Origin: Xanthobacteraceae bacterium
Lineage (GTDB): Bacteria; Pseudomonadota; Alphaproteobacteria; Rhizobiales; Xanthobacteraceae
Direction of reading: 5' to 3'
Assembly (NCBI GenBank): GCA_029266425.1
Contig: JAQSWY010000015.1
Span: 1 to 64,000, forward strand
Length of the DNA: 64,000 nucleotides
Within the stretch, counting starts at the first letter, position 1, and each line of letters opens with the position of its first letter. Shown here in pieces: positions 16,581 to 24,160 of the stretch. The notes under the pieces are model-generated. The model saw only the letters and a program-made list of their open reading frames with translations, had not been told where the DNA came from and did not search any database. The position numbers and the translations under genes were made by a program.

Positions 16581-16946
16581 TCACTCGCACACTGTGAGCG
16601 TCACCGGATCGGCATTGGCCGGCACCAACTCGCCCATCGGACGACATCTGCCCGAATAGCAAACGCTCCAATCTTCCGTCGCCCCCGAGCGTCGAAGTCC
16701 CACGTTGCGCTGCGGCCCAAGCTTCGGCGTCCAATGCCAGGCGCCGTCCCGCAAGATCGCACCGTCCGGCGGGTCCATGCCGGCGCCGGAGCCCTCGACG
16801 CGGGCCTCGGTGATGACGAGGCCGGCCGGCGTCGCCTGCCAGTCTTCCTCCCAGCGGGTCTTCTGCACCGAGTGGGTCCACATCAGCGTCACCGCCGCGG
16901 CGAGCTTCACCGTCGAACCGGCGGCGGCGAGGCAGATCAGGCTCAT
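16581..16946 (-). CDS. DUF1850-containing protein, TRAP transporter partner
   Basis: A 121-residue protein of the DUF1850 family, which is found next to fused TAXI-type TRAP permeases. The start ATG 16946 overlaps the TRAP stop as ATGA. An N-terminal hydrophobic stretch (LICLAAAGSTVKLAAAVTLM) can act as a signal or anchor, followed by the family pattern WTHSVQKTRWEEDWQ, EARVEGSGAGMDPP and LRDGAWHW. Two Cys lie in VCYSGRCRP near the end. The protein probably helps the TRAP complex in the membrane or periplasm; its exact role is unknown. Confidence 0.82.
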   Translation of the reverse strand: MSLICLAAAGSTVKLAAAVTLMWTHSVQKTRWEEDWQATPAGLVITEARVEGSGAGMDPPDGAILRDGAWHWTPKLGPQRNVGLRRSGATEDWSVCYSGRCRPMGELVPANADPVTLTVCE

Positions 16947-19048
16947 GCCGTCGCCGGGCTCGCGCGGCGCATCTTCCACAGGTGCCAGGCGAGGAAGGCG
17001 AAGGAGGCGACGAAGCCGGTCTCGTCGGTCCAGGGCAAGGCCACGATCAGCAAGGCCGCAGCGCAGAATGCCCAAATCCGTTCGAAGGTATTCAGCGGGC
17101 CGAACAGATAGCCGATCGCGGTGCCGCCCCACAGCACCACGGCGAGCGTCGCCTTGACGGCGGCATAGGCCACCGCCGGCCAGAAGCCGATTACCGCCGC
17201 CATCGGGTCGCCATCCTGCAGCATCAAAGCCGGGGCATAGACCGCCATGAAGGGCACCACATAGCCGGCGAGCGCGATGCGCGTCGCCATCCAGCCGATG
17301 GTCTGCCCCGAGGCGCCGGCAATGGGCGCGGCGGCAAACGCGGCGAGCGCCACCGGCGGGGTGAGGTCGGCCATGATGCCGAAATAGAAGACGAACATGT
17401 GGGACACGATCAGCGGCACGCCGAGCTCCAGCAGCGCCGGGCCGGCTATGGCCGCGGTGATGATGTAGTTCGGAATGGTCGGCAGCCCCATGCCGAGGAT
17501 GAGGCAGGCGATCATGGTCAGGATCAGCGAGATCAGCAGCGAATCCTGGCCGATCTCCACCACCCAGCGGGTGAAGGTGGTGGCGACCCCTGTCAGGGTG
17601 AACACGCCGATCATGGTGCCGACCAGCGCGCAGGCGATGCCGACCGGCAAAGCGTTGCGGGCGCCGTCCGCCATGCTCTCCACCGCGAGCCGCAGCGTCT
17701 CCCGCCCACCCTTCACGACCAGGCAGGCGAGGACCAGGGCGAGGATGGCGAGCGCGACGATGTTGATGCCGAATTCGAGGAAGCTCGCAGCAATCAGGCC
17801 GAGCAGGATCCAGAAGATGAGCCTGAGGCCGTTGGCACCGATCATCCGCGCCAGCGGGGTGCCGAGCACGATCAGCACGGTGAAAGCGAGCCCGACCGTG
17901 CCGGCGAACAGCGGCGTGTAGCCGGAGAACAGCAGCCAGACCAGCGCGACGAGCGGCAGCAGCAGGTACCAGCTCTTGCGCACCGCCTTGAGCGCGCTCG
18001 GGCACTGCGCCTTGGGCAGGCCCATCAGGCCGCGCTTGCCGGCTTCCAGATGCACCATCCAGAACACGGTGAAGAAATAGAGCGCCGCCGGGATGATCGC
18101 CGCGGTGGCGATGGCCGAATAGGGTACGTCGATGGTCTCGGCCATGATGAAGGCGACCGCGCCCATAACCGGCGGCATGATCTGCCCGCCCATCGAAGCA
18201 GTGGCCTCGACCGCGCCGGCAAAGGCGGGCTTGTAGCCGAAGCGCTTCATCAGGGGGATGGTGAAGGCGCCGGTGGTGACGACGTTGGCGACGCCCGAGC
18301 CGTTGATGGTGCCCATCAGCGCCGAGGAGATCACCGCCACCTTGGCCGGCCCGCCGCGCGAATGGCCGACCGTGCCCATGGCGATGTCGTTGAACAGCTG
18401 GATCATCCCGGCCCGCTCCAGGAAGGCGCCGAACAGGATGAACAGGAAGATGAAGCTCGAGGAGACGTAGGTCGGCGTACCGTAAATGCCCTCGGTGCCG
18501 AGGAACATCTGGTCGACGACCTGGGCGAAGTCGAAGCCGCGATGGTCGAACGGCGCCGGCAGATATTGGCCCCACAGCCCATAGGCGAGGAAGGCGGCGC
18601 ACATCAGCGGCAGCGAGCTGCCCATCAACCGGCGGCTGCCTTCGAAGACGAGGGCAACGGCGATGACGCCGACCACGATGTCCCGCGTCGAGGGATCGCC
18701 GGCGGTGACGATCAGCTCGTGATAGAACACCCAGTGATAAAGCCCGACGACGAAGCTGAGCAGGCCCAGCGCCCAGAGGGTGTAGCGCCAGCCCCCACGC
18801 TTGTGGTTGCCGGCGATGGCGAACACCAGGAGCAGCAGGAAGCCGACATGCACCGAGCGCACGATCTGGCTCGGCAGCGGGCTCCAGGCCGCGGTGACGA
18901 GCTGGAAGCTGGAGAAAGCCACCGCGATGTAGAAGGTCGCCCGTCCCCACAGCCCCGCGCCCCAGGCGAGATCCATGGTGGCGTCGTCGACCACGACGTC
19001 CGGGTGGTGAGGGACGACGGGGGCGTCGGTGGCAGGCGCGTTGGTCAT
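16943..19048 (-). CDS. TRAP transporter permease, fused small and large subunits (DctMQ, TAXI type)
   Basis: A 701-residue inner-membrane protein with the small (DctQ-like) helices at about 30-160 and the large (DctM-like) subunit after it. It has the conserved DctM block FLERAGMIQLFNDIAMGTVGH and SRGGPAKVAVISSALMGTINGSGVANVVTTGAF, and PVALAAFAAAPIAGASG in the second half. Fused permeases pair with TAXI-type binding proteins and drive uptake with an ion gradient. The binding-protein gene is upstream with a family C repeat in between, and the DUF1850 gene overlaps its end. Known substrates of the class include glutamate and other organic acids; here it is not known. Confidence 0.92.
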   Translation of the reverse strand: MTNAPATDAPVVPHHPDVVVDDATMDLAWGAGLWGRATFYIAVAFSSFQLVTAAWSPLPSQIVRSVHVGFLLLLVFAIAGNHKRGGWRYTLWALGLLSFVVGLYHWVFYHELIVTAGDPSTRDIVVGVIAVALVFEGSRRLMGSSLPLMCAAFLAYGLWGQYLPAPFDHRGFDFAQVVDQMFLGTEGIYGTPTYVSSSFIFLFILFGAFLERAGMIQLFNDIAMGTVGHSRGGPAKVAVISSALMGTINGSGVANVVTTGAFTIPLMKRFGYKPAFAGAVEATASMGGQIMPPVMGAVAFIMAETIDVPYSAIATAAIIPAALYFFTVFWMVHLEAGKRGLMGLPKAQCPSALKAVRKSWYLLLPLVALVWLLFSGYTPLFAGTVGLAFTVLIVLGTPLARMIGANGLRLIFWILLGLIAASFLEFGINIVALAILALVLACLVVKGGRETLRLAVESMADGARNALPVGIACALVGTMIGVFTLTGVATTFTRWVVEIGQDSLLISLILTMIACLILGMGLPTIPNYIITAAIAGPALLELGVPLIVSHMFVFYFGIMADLTPPVALAAFAAAPIAGASGQTIGWMATRIALAGYVVPFMAVYAPALMLQDGDPMAAVIGFWPAVAYAAVKATLAVVLWGGTAIGYLFGPLNTFERIWAFCAAALLIVALPWTDETGFVASFAFLAWHLWKMRRASPATA

Positions 19049-19071
19049 GGGCGTTTCCGGCCGGCTCTCAA

Positions 19072-19171
19072 TCTCATCCCGGAATTGCCGTCAGGCAATA
19101 TCCGGGATCGCGTGACGCTCTCTTTCCTGCACGCGATCCCGGCTCTCCGCTGCGCTCCGGCCGGGATGACG
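19072..19171. repeat. Dispersed palindromic repeat, family C (copy 3)
   Basis: TCATCCCGGAATTGCCGTCA, GGCAATATCCGGGATCGCGT, then GCGATCCCGGCTCTCCGCTG and CGGCCGGGATGACGG. It occupies the gap between the TRAP binding-protein gene and the permease gene, the same place as copy 2 in the ABC operon. Confidence 0.75.
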
Positions 19172-19192
19172 GCTGGCGGTGAGCGAAACGGC

Positions 19193-20140
19193 TCAGAGCC
19201 CGACGCCCTTCTCCTTGTAGTAGCGCACCGCGCCGGGATGCAGCGGCACCGGCGAGCCCTTGGCGGCGTCCTCCACCTTGATCAAGCGCGCCGCGGCGTG
19301 GGCGGCGGCCATCTCCGGCAGGTTCTCGAACATCGCCTTGGTCATCTCATAGACCAGGTCGTCATTGGCATCGGCGCGGGTGACGAGGAAGTTCTGCACT
19401 GCCGCGGTCGAGACCGGCGTGTCCTGCCCGGTATAGGTGCCGGCCGGGATGGTCGCGGCCTGATAGGGGACGCCGACCTTGGCGATGACGTCCGCCGGCA
19501 CCTCGACCACGGTGATCGGCACCGAGGTTGCGAGATCCTTGATCGAGGCGACGCCGAGGCCGGCCGATTGCAGCGTGGCATCGAGCTGGCGGTTCTTCAT
19601 GAGCTCGACGGATTCGGCGAACGGCAGATACTCCACCTTGCCGAGGTCCTCATATTTGATGCCGGCGGCCTTGAGGATGGCGCGGGCATTGAGCTCGGTG
19701 CCGGACTTCGGCGCCCCGACCGAGAGCCGCTTGCCCTTGAGGTCGGCGAGCGTCTTGATGCCGCTCTCCTTCGAGGCGACGATCTGGATGTAGTTCGGAT
19801 AGATGCCGGCGACCGCGCGCAGCTTGCCGAGCTTGGACTTGAAGCCGGCTTCCTCATTGCCTTCCCATGCCTGGGCGAGGCTGTCGGCGAGGGTGAAGGC
19901 GATCTCGCCCTTGCCCTGCTGGATCAGGTTGAGGTTCTCGACCGAGGCCTTCGTCGCCTGCACCGAGGGGCGCACGTCCGGGATCTTGTCGGCATAGATC
20001 TTGGTCAGCGCGACGCCGAGCGGATAATAGACGCCCGACGTGCCGCCGGTAAGCACATTGATGAATTCCGACGCCTTCGCCGGCACGGCCATTGAAAGCG
20101 CAAGCATTGCGGCAATCGCCGCCGTCCTGATGCGGACCAT
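19193..20140 (-). CDS. TAXI-family TRAP transporter substrate-binding protein
   Basis: A 315-residue periplasmic binding protein. From ATG 20140, with GGGAGGAA upstream, the signal peptide is MVRIRTAAIAAMLALSMAVPAKA. The mature start FINVLTGGTSGVYYPLGVALTKIY is the TAXI-family ligand loop. Later blocks QGKGEIAFTLADSLAQAW and GAPKSGTELNARAILKAAG are also typical. It delivers its ligand to the fused permease encoded just downstream. An open frame continues upstream of 20140 but has neither a signal nor a good ribosome site. Confidence 0.9.
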   Translation of the reverse strand: MVRIRTAAIAAMLALSMAVPAKASEFINVLTGGTSGVYYPLGVALTKIYADKIPDVRPSVQATKASVENLNLIQQGKGEIAFTLADSLAQAWEGNEEAGFKSKLGKLRAVAGIYPNYIQIVASKESGIKTLADLKGKRLSVGAPKSGTELNARAILKAAGIKYEDLGKVEYLPFAESVELMKNRQLDATLQSAGLGVASIKDLATSVPITVVEVPADVIAKVGVPYQAATIPAGTYTGQDTPVSTAAVQNFLVTRADANDDLVYEMTKAMFENLPEMAAAHAAARLIKVEDAAKGSPVPLHPGAVRYYKEKGVGL

Positions 20141-20280
20141 GTCTGTTCCTCCCTCGAATTCCAACCCGCGTCGGCTCTTTTGCGGCCGGCGTTTTGCGAA
20201 AGAGTAGCGAGGTGCGCGGGAATGGCGAGGGGAAATTCGAAGGATTTGTGGATTTGTGACAGGGGAAGGATGTCGTCCTG

Positions 20281-20391
20281 CTTCAGTATCCTTCGAGGCT
20301 CGCTGCGCTCGCACCTCAGGATGAGGTGGTTACTCAAGTATGACCTCATCCTGAGGCGCCCGGCAAAGCCGGGCCTCGAAGGATGCTGAAG
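20281..20391. repeat. Dispersed palindromic repeat, family B (copy 2)
   Basis: CTTCAGTATCCTTCGAGGCT, CACCTCAGGATGAGG, then CCTCATCCTGAGGCGCCC and CCTCGAAGGATGCTGAAG. The outer ends pair almost perfectly. Confidence 0.8.
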
Positions 20392-20414
20392 CAGAACGAA
20401 GCCCCTAAAGCGAA

Positions 20415-20437
20415 ATGGCCGGCATGAGGCCGGCCAT
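20415..20437 (-). terminator. Half family A hairpin, possible terminator of ppa
   Basis: ATGGCCGGC (20415-20423) and GCCGGCCAT (20429-20437) form a 9-bp stem 28 bp beyond the ppa stop. On the minus strand it is followed by TTTCGCTTT, a weak T-run. Confidence 0.4.
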
Positions 20438-20464
20438 CACGCATCGCAAGGATAATACCAAAGA

Positions 20465-20995
20465 CTACTTCTTCCCGCCGGCGGCAATCGCCTTGCGGAT
20501 GATGTCCTTGGCGAGCTCCGGCGGCGCCCAGTCGGCCACCGAGACCTTCTTGCCGTGCTCGAGATCCTTGTAGTGGGTGAAGAAGTGCGCCACCTGCTCG
20601 ACGACGAGCGGCGGTAATTCGCTGTAGCTGCGTACGCCGGCATAGAAGGGGTGCACGCGATCCGCCGGTACAGCGAGGATCTTCTCGTCGCCGCCCTTCT
20701 CGTCGGTCATCATCAGGACGCCGATCGGGCGGCAGGGCACCACGCAGCCCGGCACCAGCGAGACCGGGGCCAGCACCAGCACGTCGAGCGGGTCGCCGTC
20801 GTCGGCCAGCGTCTGCGGGATGAAGCCGTAATTGCCGGGGTAAAACATCGCGGTGTGCAGGAAGCGGTCGACCATCAGGGCGCCGGAATCCTTGTCGAGC
20901 TCGTACTTCACCGGCTGCCCGCCGAGCGGGATCTCGATGAAGGCGTGGATCTCATCCGGCGGGTTGTCTCCGGCCGTGACGCGGGAAATGTCCAT
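20465..20995 (-). CDS. ppa: Inorganic pyrophosphatase (family I)
   Basis: A 176-residue soluble pyrophosphatase that hydrolyses PPi to phosphate and so pulls biosynthetic reactions forward. The active-site signature is DDGDPLDVLVL at about 65-75; VKYELDKDSG, FYPGNYGFIPQT and the Lys/Arg-rich substrate loop are all present. The length is normal for bacterial hexameric enzymes. It is a single-gene unit, divergent from the zinc operon, and its upstream gap holds the Zur-type boxes, although these lie nearer the zinc operon start. Confidence 0.95.
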   Translation of the reverse strand: MDISRVTAGDNPPDEIHAFIEIPLGGQPVKYELDKDSGALMVDRFLHTAMFYPGNYGFIPQTLADDGDPLDVLVLAPVSLVPGCVVPCRPIGVLMMTDEKGGDEKILAVPADRVHPFYAGVRSYSELPPLVVEQVAHFFTHYKDLEHGKKVSVADWAPPELAKDIIRKAIAAGGKK

Positions 20996-21157
20996 CTCAA
21001 TGGGCTCCGAAAGGCGTGCTCATGGAAGGGTCCGGCCGAACGTCCGGAACGAAGTGGCGCTTCCTATATGTCGCGCGCGTGGCTGCGTCGAGGTGCTGCA
21101 CCGCATCATTTAGGCGCAGGCCAAGGCGCCAGAGGTTGCGGGGTAGTGAAAACGTGC

Positions 21158-21207
21158 TGATACAACATATCATTCGGCTGGACAGTCGCGTTTGATATGT
21201 TGTATCA
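21158..21207 (+). promoter_or_regulatory. Two mirror-image Zur-type boxes controlling the zinc operon
   Basis: TGATACAACATATCA at 21158-21172 and its exact reverse complement TGATATGTTGTATCA at 21193-21207, centres 35 bp apart, lie 30-80 bp upstream of the first gene of the znu operon. Each box is itself an imperfect dyad (TGATA...TATCA), as for Fur-family dimers. Zur repression in zinc-replete cells is inferred from context and from the zur gene at 36.7 kb. Confidence 0.7.
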
Positions 21208-21237
21208 CTTCGTTGCCCGCCGGCATCCGGAGTTCGC

Positions 21238-21486
21238 ATGAGCACGACGCCTAGCCTGGTTTCGCCTCCCGTCGGCAGCCACGATCATGACCACGGCCAC
21301 GGTCATCAGCCGGACCACGCGGCGGCGCATGGCCATGGCCATGCCGAAATTCGTGTTGCGCGTCGCGTCGCGGTGCCGCCGTCGCTGCTGCGCGCTTCGC
21401 TCGGCCAGCGGCTCGCGGTCGCCATCCCCGTCGCCATTGCGCTGTGGGCGCTCGCGCTTTGGGTGATCTATGGGAGCGCGGTATGA
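21238..21486 (+). CDS. Small His-rich single-span membrane protein, first gene of the zinc operon
   Basis: An 82-residue protein I do not recognise by name. Residues 14-36 are very His-rich (HDHDHGHGHQPDH, then HGHGHAE), giving 10 His in 23 residues. A basic linker follows, and residues 58-79 form one hydrophobic helix (RLAVAIPVAIALWALALWVI). The His part would lie in the cytoplasm if the positive-inside rule holds, since the Arg-rich linker precedes the helix. It starts 30 bp after the second Zur-type box, and its stop overlaps the znuC start as ATGA. A role in zinc binding or hand-over to the importer is inferred. Confidence 0.7.
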   Translation: MSTTPSLVSPPVGSHDHDHGHGHQPDHAAAHGHGHAEIRVARRVAVPPSLLRASLGQRLAVAIPVAIALWALALWVIYGSAV

Positions 21487-22226
21487 GCGTGCTGGCTTTT
21501 CGCGACCTTACCCTCGGCTATGACCGCCACCCGGCGGTGCATCATCTCAACGGCGAGGTGGCGGACGGTGCCCTGCTCGCGGTATGCGGGCCGAACGGCG
21601 CCGGCAAGTCGACCCTGTTAAAGGGGATCGCGGGCGCGCTGCACCCGCTTTCCGGTACGATCAACCGCGCCGCCTTCACCGCGGAGGAGATCGCCTATCT
21701 GCCGCAGGCGGCGGAACTCGACCGTTCCTTCCCAATCCCGGTCTATGACCTCGTCGCCATGGGGCTGTGGCACCGCATCGGGCTGTTCGGCGGCGTGAAG
21801 CGCGCCGACCGCGCCAGGATCGACGAGGCGATCTCGGCCGTCGGGCTGGAAGGGTTCGAGGCCCGTCCGGTCGGCACGCTGTCCGGCGGTCAGATGCAGC
21901 GTGCGCTGTTCGCCCGGCTGCTGCTGCAGGATGCCCGACTGATCCTATTGGACGAGCCCTTCACCGCGCTCGATGCCGGCACGGTCGCCGACCTCGTCGC
22001 GCTCATCGAGCGCTGGAACGGCGAGGGCCGCACCGTGATCGCCGTGCTGCACGACATGGACCTGGTGCGTCATCATTTCTGCGAGGTGCTGCTGCTGGCG
22101 CGCTCCAAGGTGGCATGGGGCGCGACCGGCGAGGTGCTCACCCCGGAGAACCTGCTGCGGGCGCGGCGCATGTGCGAGGCGTGGGACGAGAGCGCCCATG
22201 TCTGCGCGCCGGAGCTCGCGGCATGA
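21483..22226 (+). CDS. znuC: Zinc ABC transporter ATP-binding protein
   Basis: A 247-residue ATPase of the zinc/manganese importer class. Walker A is GPNGAGKST at 36-44, the Q-loop is IAYLPQAAELDRSFPI, the signature LSGGQMQR and Walker B LILLDEPFTALD. The Q-loop region with AELDRSFP is typical of metal ABC ATPases. ATG 21483 overlaps the stop of the small His-rich gene (ATGA), and its own stop overlaps znuB the same way, so the operon is translationally coupled. Confidence 0.92.
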   Translation: MSVLAFRDLTLGYDRHPAVHHLNGEVADGALLAVCGPNGAGKSTLLKGIAGALHPLSGTINRAAFTAEEIAYLPQAAELDRSFPIPVYDLVAMGLWHRIGLFGGVKRADRARIDEAISAVGLEGFEARPVGTLSGGQMQRALFARLLLQDARLILLDEPFTALDAGTVADLVALIERWNGEGRTVIAVLHDMDLVRHHFCEVLLLARSKVAWGATGEVLTPENLLRARRMCEAWDESAHVCAPELAA

Positions 22227-23095
22227 ACCCCTATGACCTCTTGATCGCTCCGTTCTCGGAGTTCGATTTCATGCGCCGGGCCCTCGTCGGCGTGCTGGCG
22301 CTCGCCGCCGGCGCCGGTCCGATGGGCGTGCTCCTGATGCTGCGGCGGATGAGCCTCACCGGCGATGCCATGGCCCACGCCATATTGCCTGGTGCTGCGG
22401 TCGGCTTTCTCGCCTCGGGGCTCAATCTGTTCGCCATGACGCTCGGCGGGCTGGTCGCCGGCTTTGCGGTGGCGCTCGGCGCCGGCGCAGTCGCCCGTGC
22501 CACCGAATTGAAGGAGGATGCGGCGCTCGCCGCCTTCTATCTCATCTCGCTGGCGCTTGGCGTGCTGCTGGTCTCGCTGCGCGGCTCGAATGTCGACCTG
22601 CTGCACGTGCTGTTCGGCACCGTGCTGGCGCTCGACGATGCGACGCTGCTGCTCATCGTCTCGATCAGCACCGTCTCGGTCCTGGTGCTCGCCGTGCTGT
22701 GGCGGTCCCTGGTGCTGGAATGCGTCGATCCAGGTTTCCTGCGCTCGGTCAGCCGGGCGGGGGCGCCTTCGCATCTCGCCTTCCTCGCCCTGGTGGTGCT
22801 GAACCTCGTCGGCGGCTTCCATGCGCTCGGGACGCTGCTCGCGGTCGGGCTGATGATGCTGCCGGCCGCCGCCGCCCGCTTCTGGGTGCGGGACCTCACC
22901 TCGATGATCGGGCTCGCGACGCTGATCGCTGCGGCCTCGGGCGTCGTCGGCCTGCTGGTCTCCTACCATTCCGGCGCGCCTTCCGGGCCGGCCATCATCC
23001 TCGTCGCCGGCGGCGCCTATGCGCTGTCCGTCTTTTTCGGCCCGGTCGGCGGGCTCATTCCCCGCCTCGCGCCGCGTCGCCATCTCGAAGCCTGA
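22223..23095 (+). CDS. znuB: Zinc ABC transporter permease
   Basis: A 290-residue ABC-3 family permease with about eight membrane helices. Typical blocks are MRRALVGVLALAAGAGPMGVLLMLRRMSLTGDAMAHAILPG near the N-terminus, with the DAMAHAILPG signature, and LLAVGLMMLPAAAARFW near residue 215. ATG 22223 overlaps the znuC stop. The znuA gene follows after 15 bp. Zinc is favoured over manganese by the Zur-type boxes and the His-rich partners. Confidence 0.92.
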   Translation: MNPYDLLIAPFSEFDFMRRALVGVLALAAGAGPMGVLLMLRRMSLTGDAMAHAILPGAAVGFLASGLNLFAMTLGGLVAGFAVALGAGAVARATELKEDAALAAFYLISLALGVLLVSLRGSNVDLLHVLFGTVLALDDATLLLIVSISTVSVLVLAVLWRSLVLECVDPGFLRSVSRAGAPSHLAFLALVVLNLVGGFHALGTLLAVGLMMLPAAAARFWVRDLTSMIGLATLIAAASGVVGLLVSYHSGAPSGPAIILVAGGAYALSVFFGPVGGLIPRLAPRRHLEA

Positions 23096-23110
23096 ACCAC
23101 AGGAGTTCGC

Positions 23111-24037
23111 ATGATTTCCCGCAGGACCATCCTCGCCATTGCAGTGAGCGCCGCCCTTGTCGTGCCCGCCGCGGCGCAGCAGGCGCAGCCGATCCCGGTC
23201 GTCGCCACCTTCTCCATCCTCGGCGACCTCGTGAAGAATGTCGGGGGCGACCGTGTCGTCGTCTCCACGCTGGTCGGTCCGGACGGCGACGCCCATGTGT
23301 TCCAGCCGGCGCCGGCCGACGCCAAGAAGGTAGCGGCGGCGAAAGTGGTGTTCGTCAACGGCCTCGGCTTCGAGGGCTGGATGCAGCGCCTGGTGAAGGC
23401 GTCCGGCACCAAGGCGGAGATGGTGACCGCCTCGACCGGGGTGCAGTCGCGCGAAATGGACGACGAGGACGAGGGCCACGCCAAGGGTGGCCATGCCCAT
23501 GCCCACGAAATCACCGATCCGCATGCCTGGCAGTCGGTCGGCAATGCCAAACTCTATGTCGCCAATATCCGCGACGGCCTGATCGCCGCCGATCCCGCCG
23601 GCAAGGCGGCCTATGAGGCCAATGCGAGCGCCTATCTGGCCAGGCTCGATGAGCTCGAGGGGCAGGTGAAGGCCGCGATCGCCGCCATCCCGGCGGAGCG
23701 TCGCCGCATCATCACCTCGCACGACGCCTTCGGCTATTTCGGCGCCGCCTACGGCATGGAGTTCGTCGCGCCGCAGGGCGTCTCGACCGAAGCCGAGGCC
23801 TCGGCGAAGGACGTCGCCAAGATCATCCGCCAGATCAAAGCGGAAAAGATCCCGGCGGTGTTCATGGAGAACATCTCCGACCCGCGCCTCGTCAAGCGCA
23901 TCGCTGCGGAGACCGGCGCCAAGATCGGCGGCACCATCTATTCCGACGCGCTCTCCGATGACAAAGGCCCGGCGACCACCTACATCGAGATGATGCAGAA
24001 CAACATCCGCGAATTCTCGGCCGCGCTGTCGAGCTGA
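23111..24037 (+). CDS. znuA: Zinc ABC transporter substrate-binding protein
   Basis: A 308-residue periplasmic metal-binding protein. The signal peptide is MISRRTILAIAVSAALVVPAAA. Likely zinc ligands are His62 (DGDAHVF), His138 (DPHAW), the His in TSHDAFGYF, and the Asp near IYSDALS. Residues 115-133 form an acidic, His-rich loop (EMDDEDEGHAKGGHAHAHE), the mark of zinc-specific ZnuA/AztC proteins. It ends the importer set and is followed by a family A repeat and then the metal GTPase. Confidence 0.92.
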   Translation: MISRRTILAIAVSAALVVPAAAQQAQPIPVVATFSILGDLVKNVGGDRVVVSTLVGPDGDAHVFQPAPADAKKVAAAKVVFVNGLGFEGWMQRLVKASGTKAEMVTASTGVQSREMDDEDEGHAKGGHAHAHEITDPHAWQSVGNAKLYVANIRDGLIAADPAGKAAYEANASAYLARLDELEGQVKAAIAAIPAERRRIITSHDAFGYFGAAYGMEFVAPQGVSTEAEASAKDVAKIIRQIKAEKIPAVFMENISDPRLVKRIAAETGAKIGGTIYSDALSDDKGPATTYIEMMQNNIREFSAALSS

Positions 24038-24043
24038 GAGCAA

Positions 24044-24125
24044 CGTCATGGCCGGGCTTGTCCCGGCCATCCACGGTCGTACGTGCGGCCAGACGTGGAT
24101 GCCCGGCACAAGGCCGGGCATGACG
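24044..24125. repeat. Dispersed palindromic repeat, family A (copy 2)
   Basis: CGTCATGGCCGGGCTTGTCC, a centre with ACGTGG, then ATGCCCGGCACAAGGCCGGG and CATGACG. It lies inside the zinc operon between znuA and the GTPase gene and may tune mRNA stability there. Confidence 0.78.
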
Positions 24126-24160
24126 CCCGAAAGGACTGGCGAGAGCCAGAGGAGCCATCC

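Larger units (their letters stand above)
20141..20464. other. Gene-free stretch holding repeats
   Basis: The 324 bp between the TAXI gene and ppa hold a family B repeat (20281-20391) and a half family A hairpin (20415-20437). The remainder is the leader of the TAXI gene. I see no gene. Confidence 0.7.

Noticed and set aside
16982-20095. A 1,037-codon plus-strand frame opposite the TRAP and TAXI genes
   Set aside because: It spans two genes and their spacer, is rich in Arg, Asp, Glu, Gln and His without hydrophobic pattern, and has no known motif. It is a high-GC shadow.
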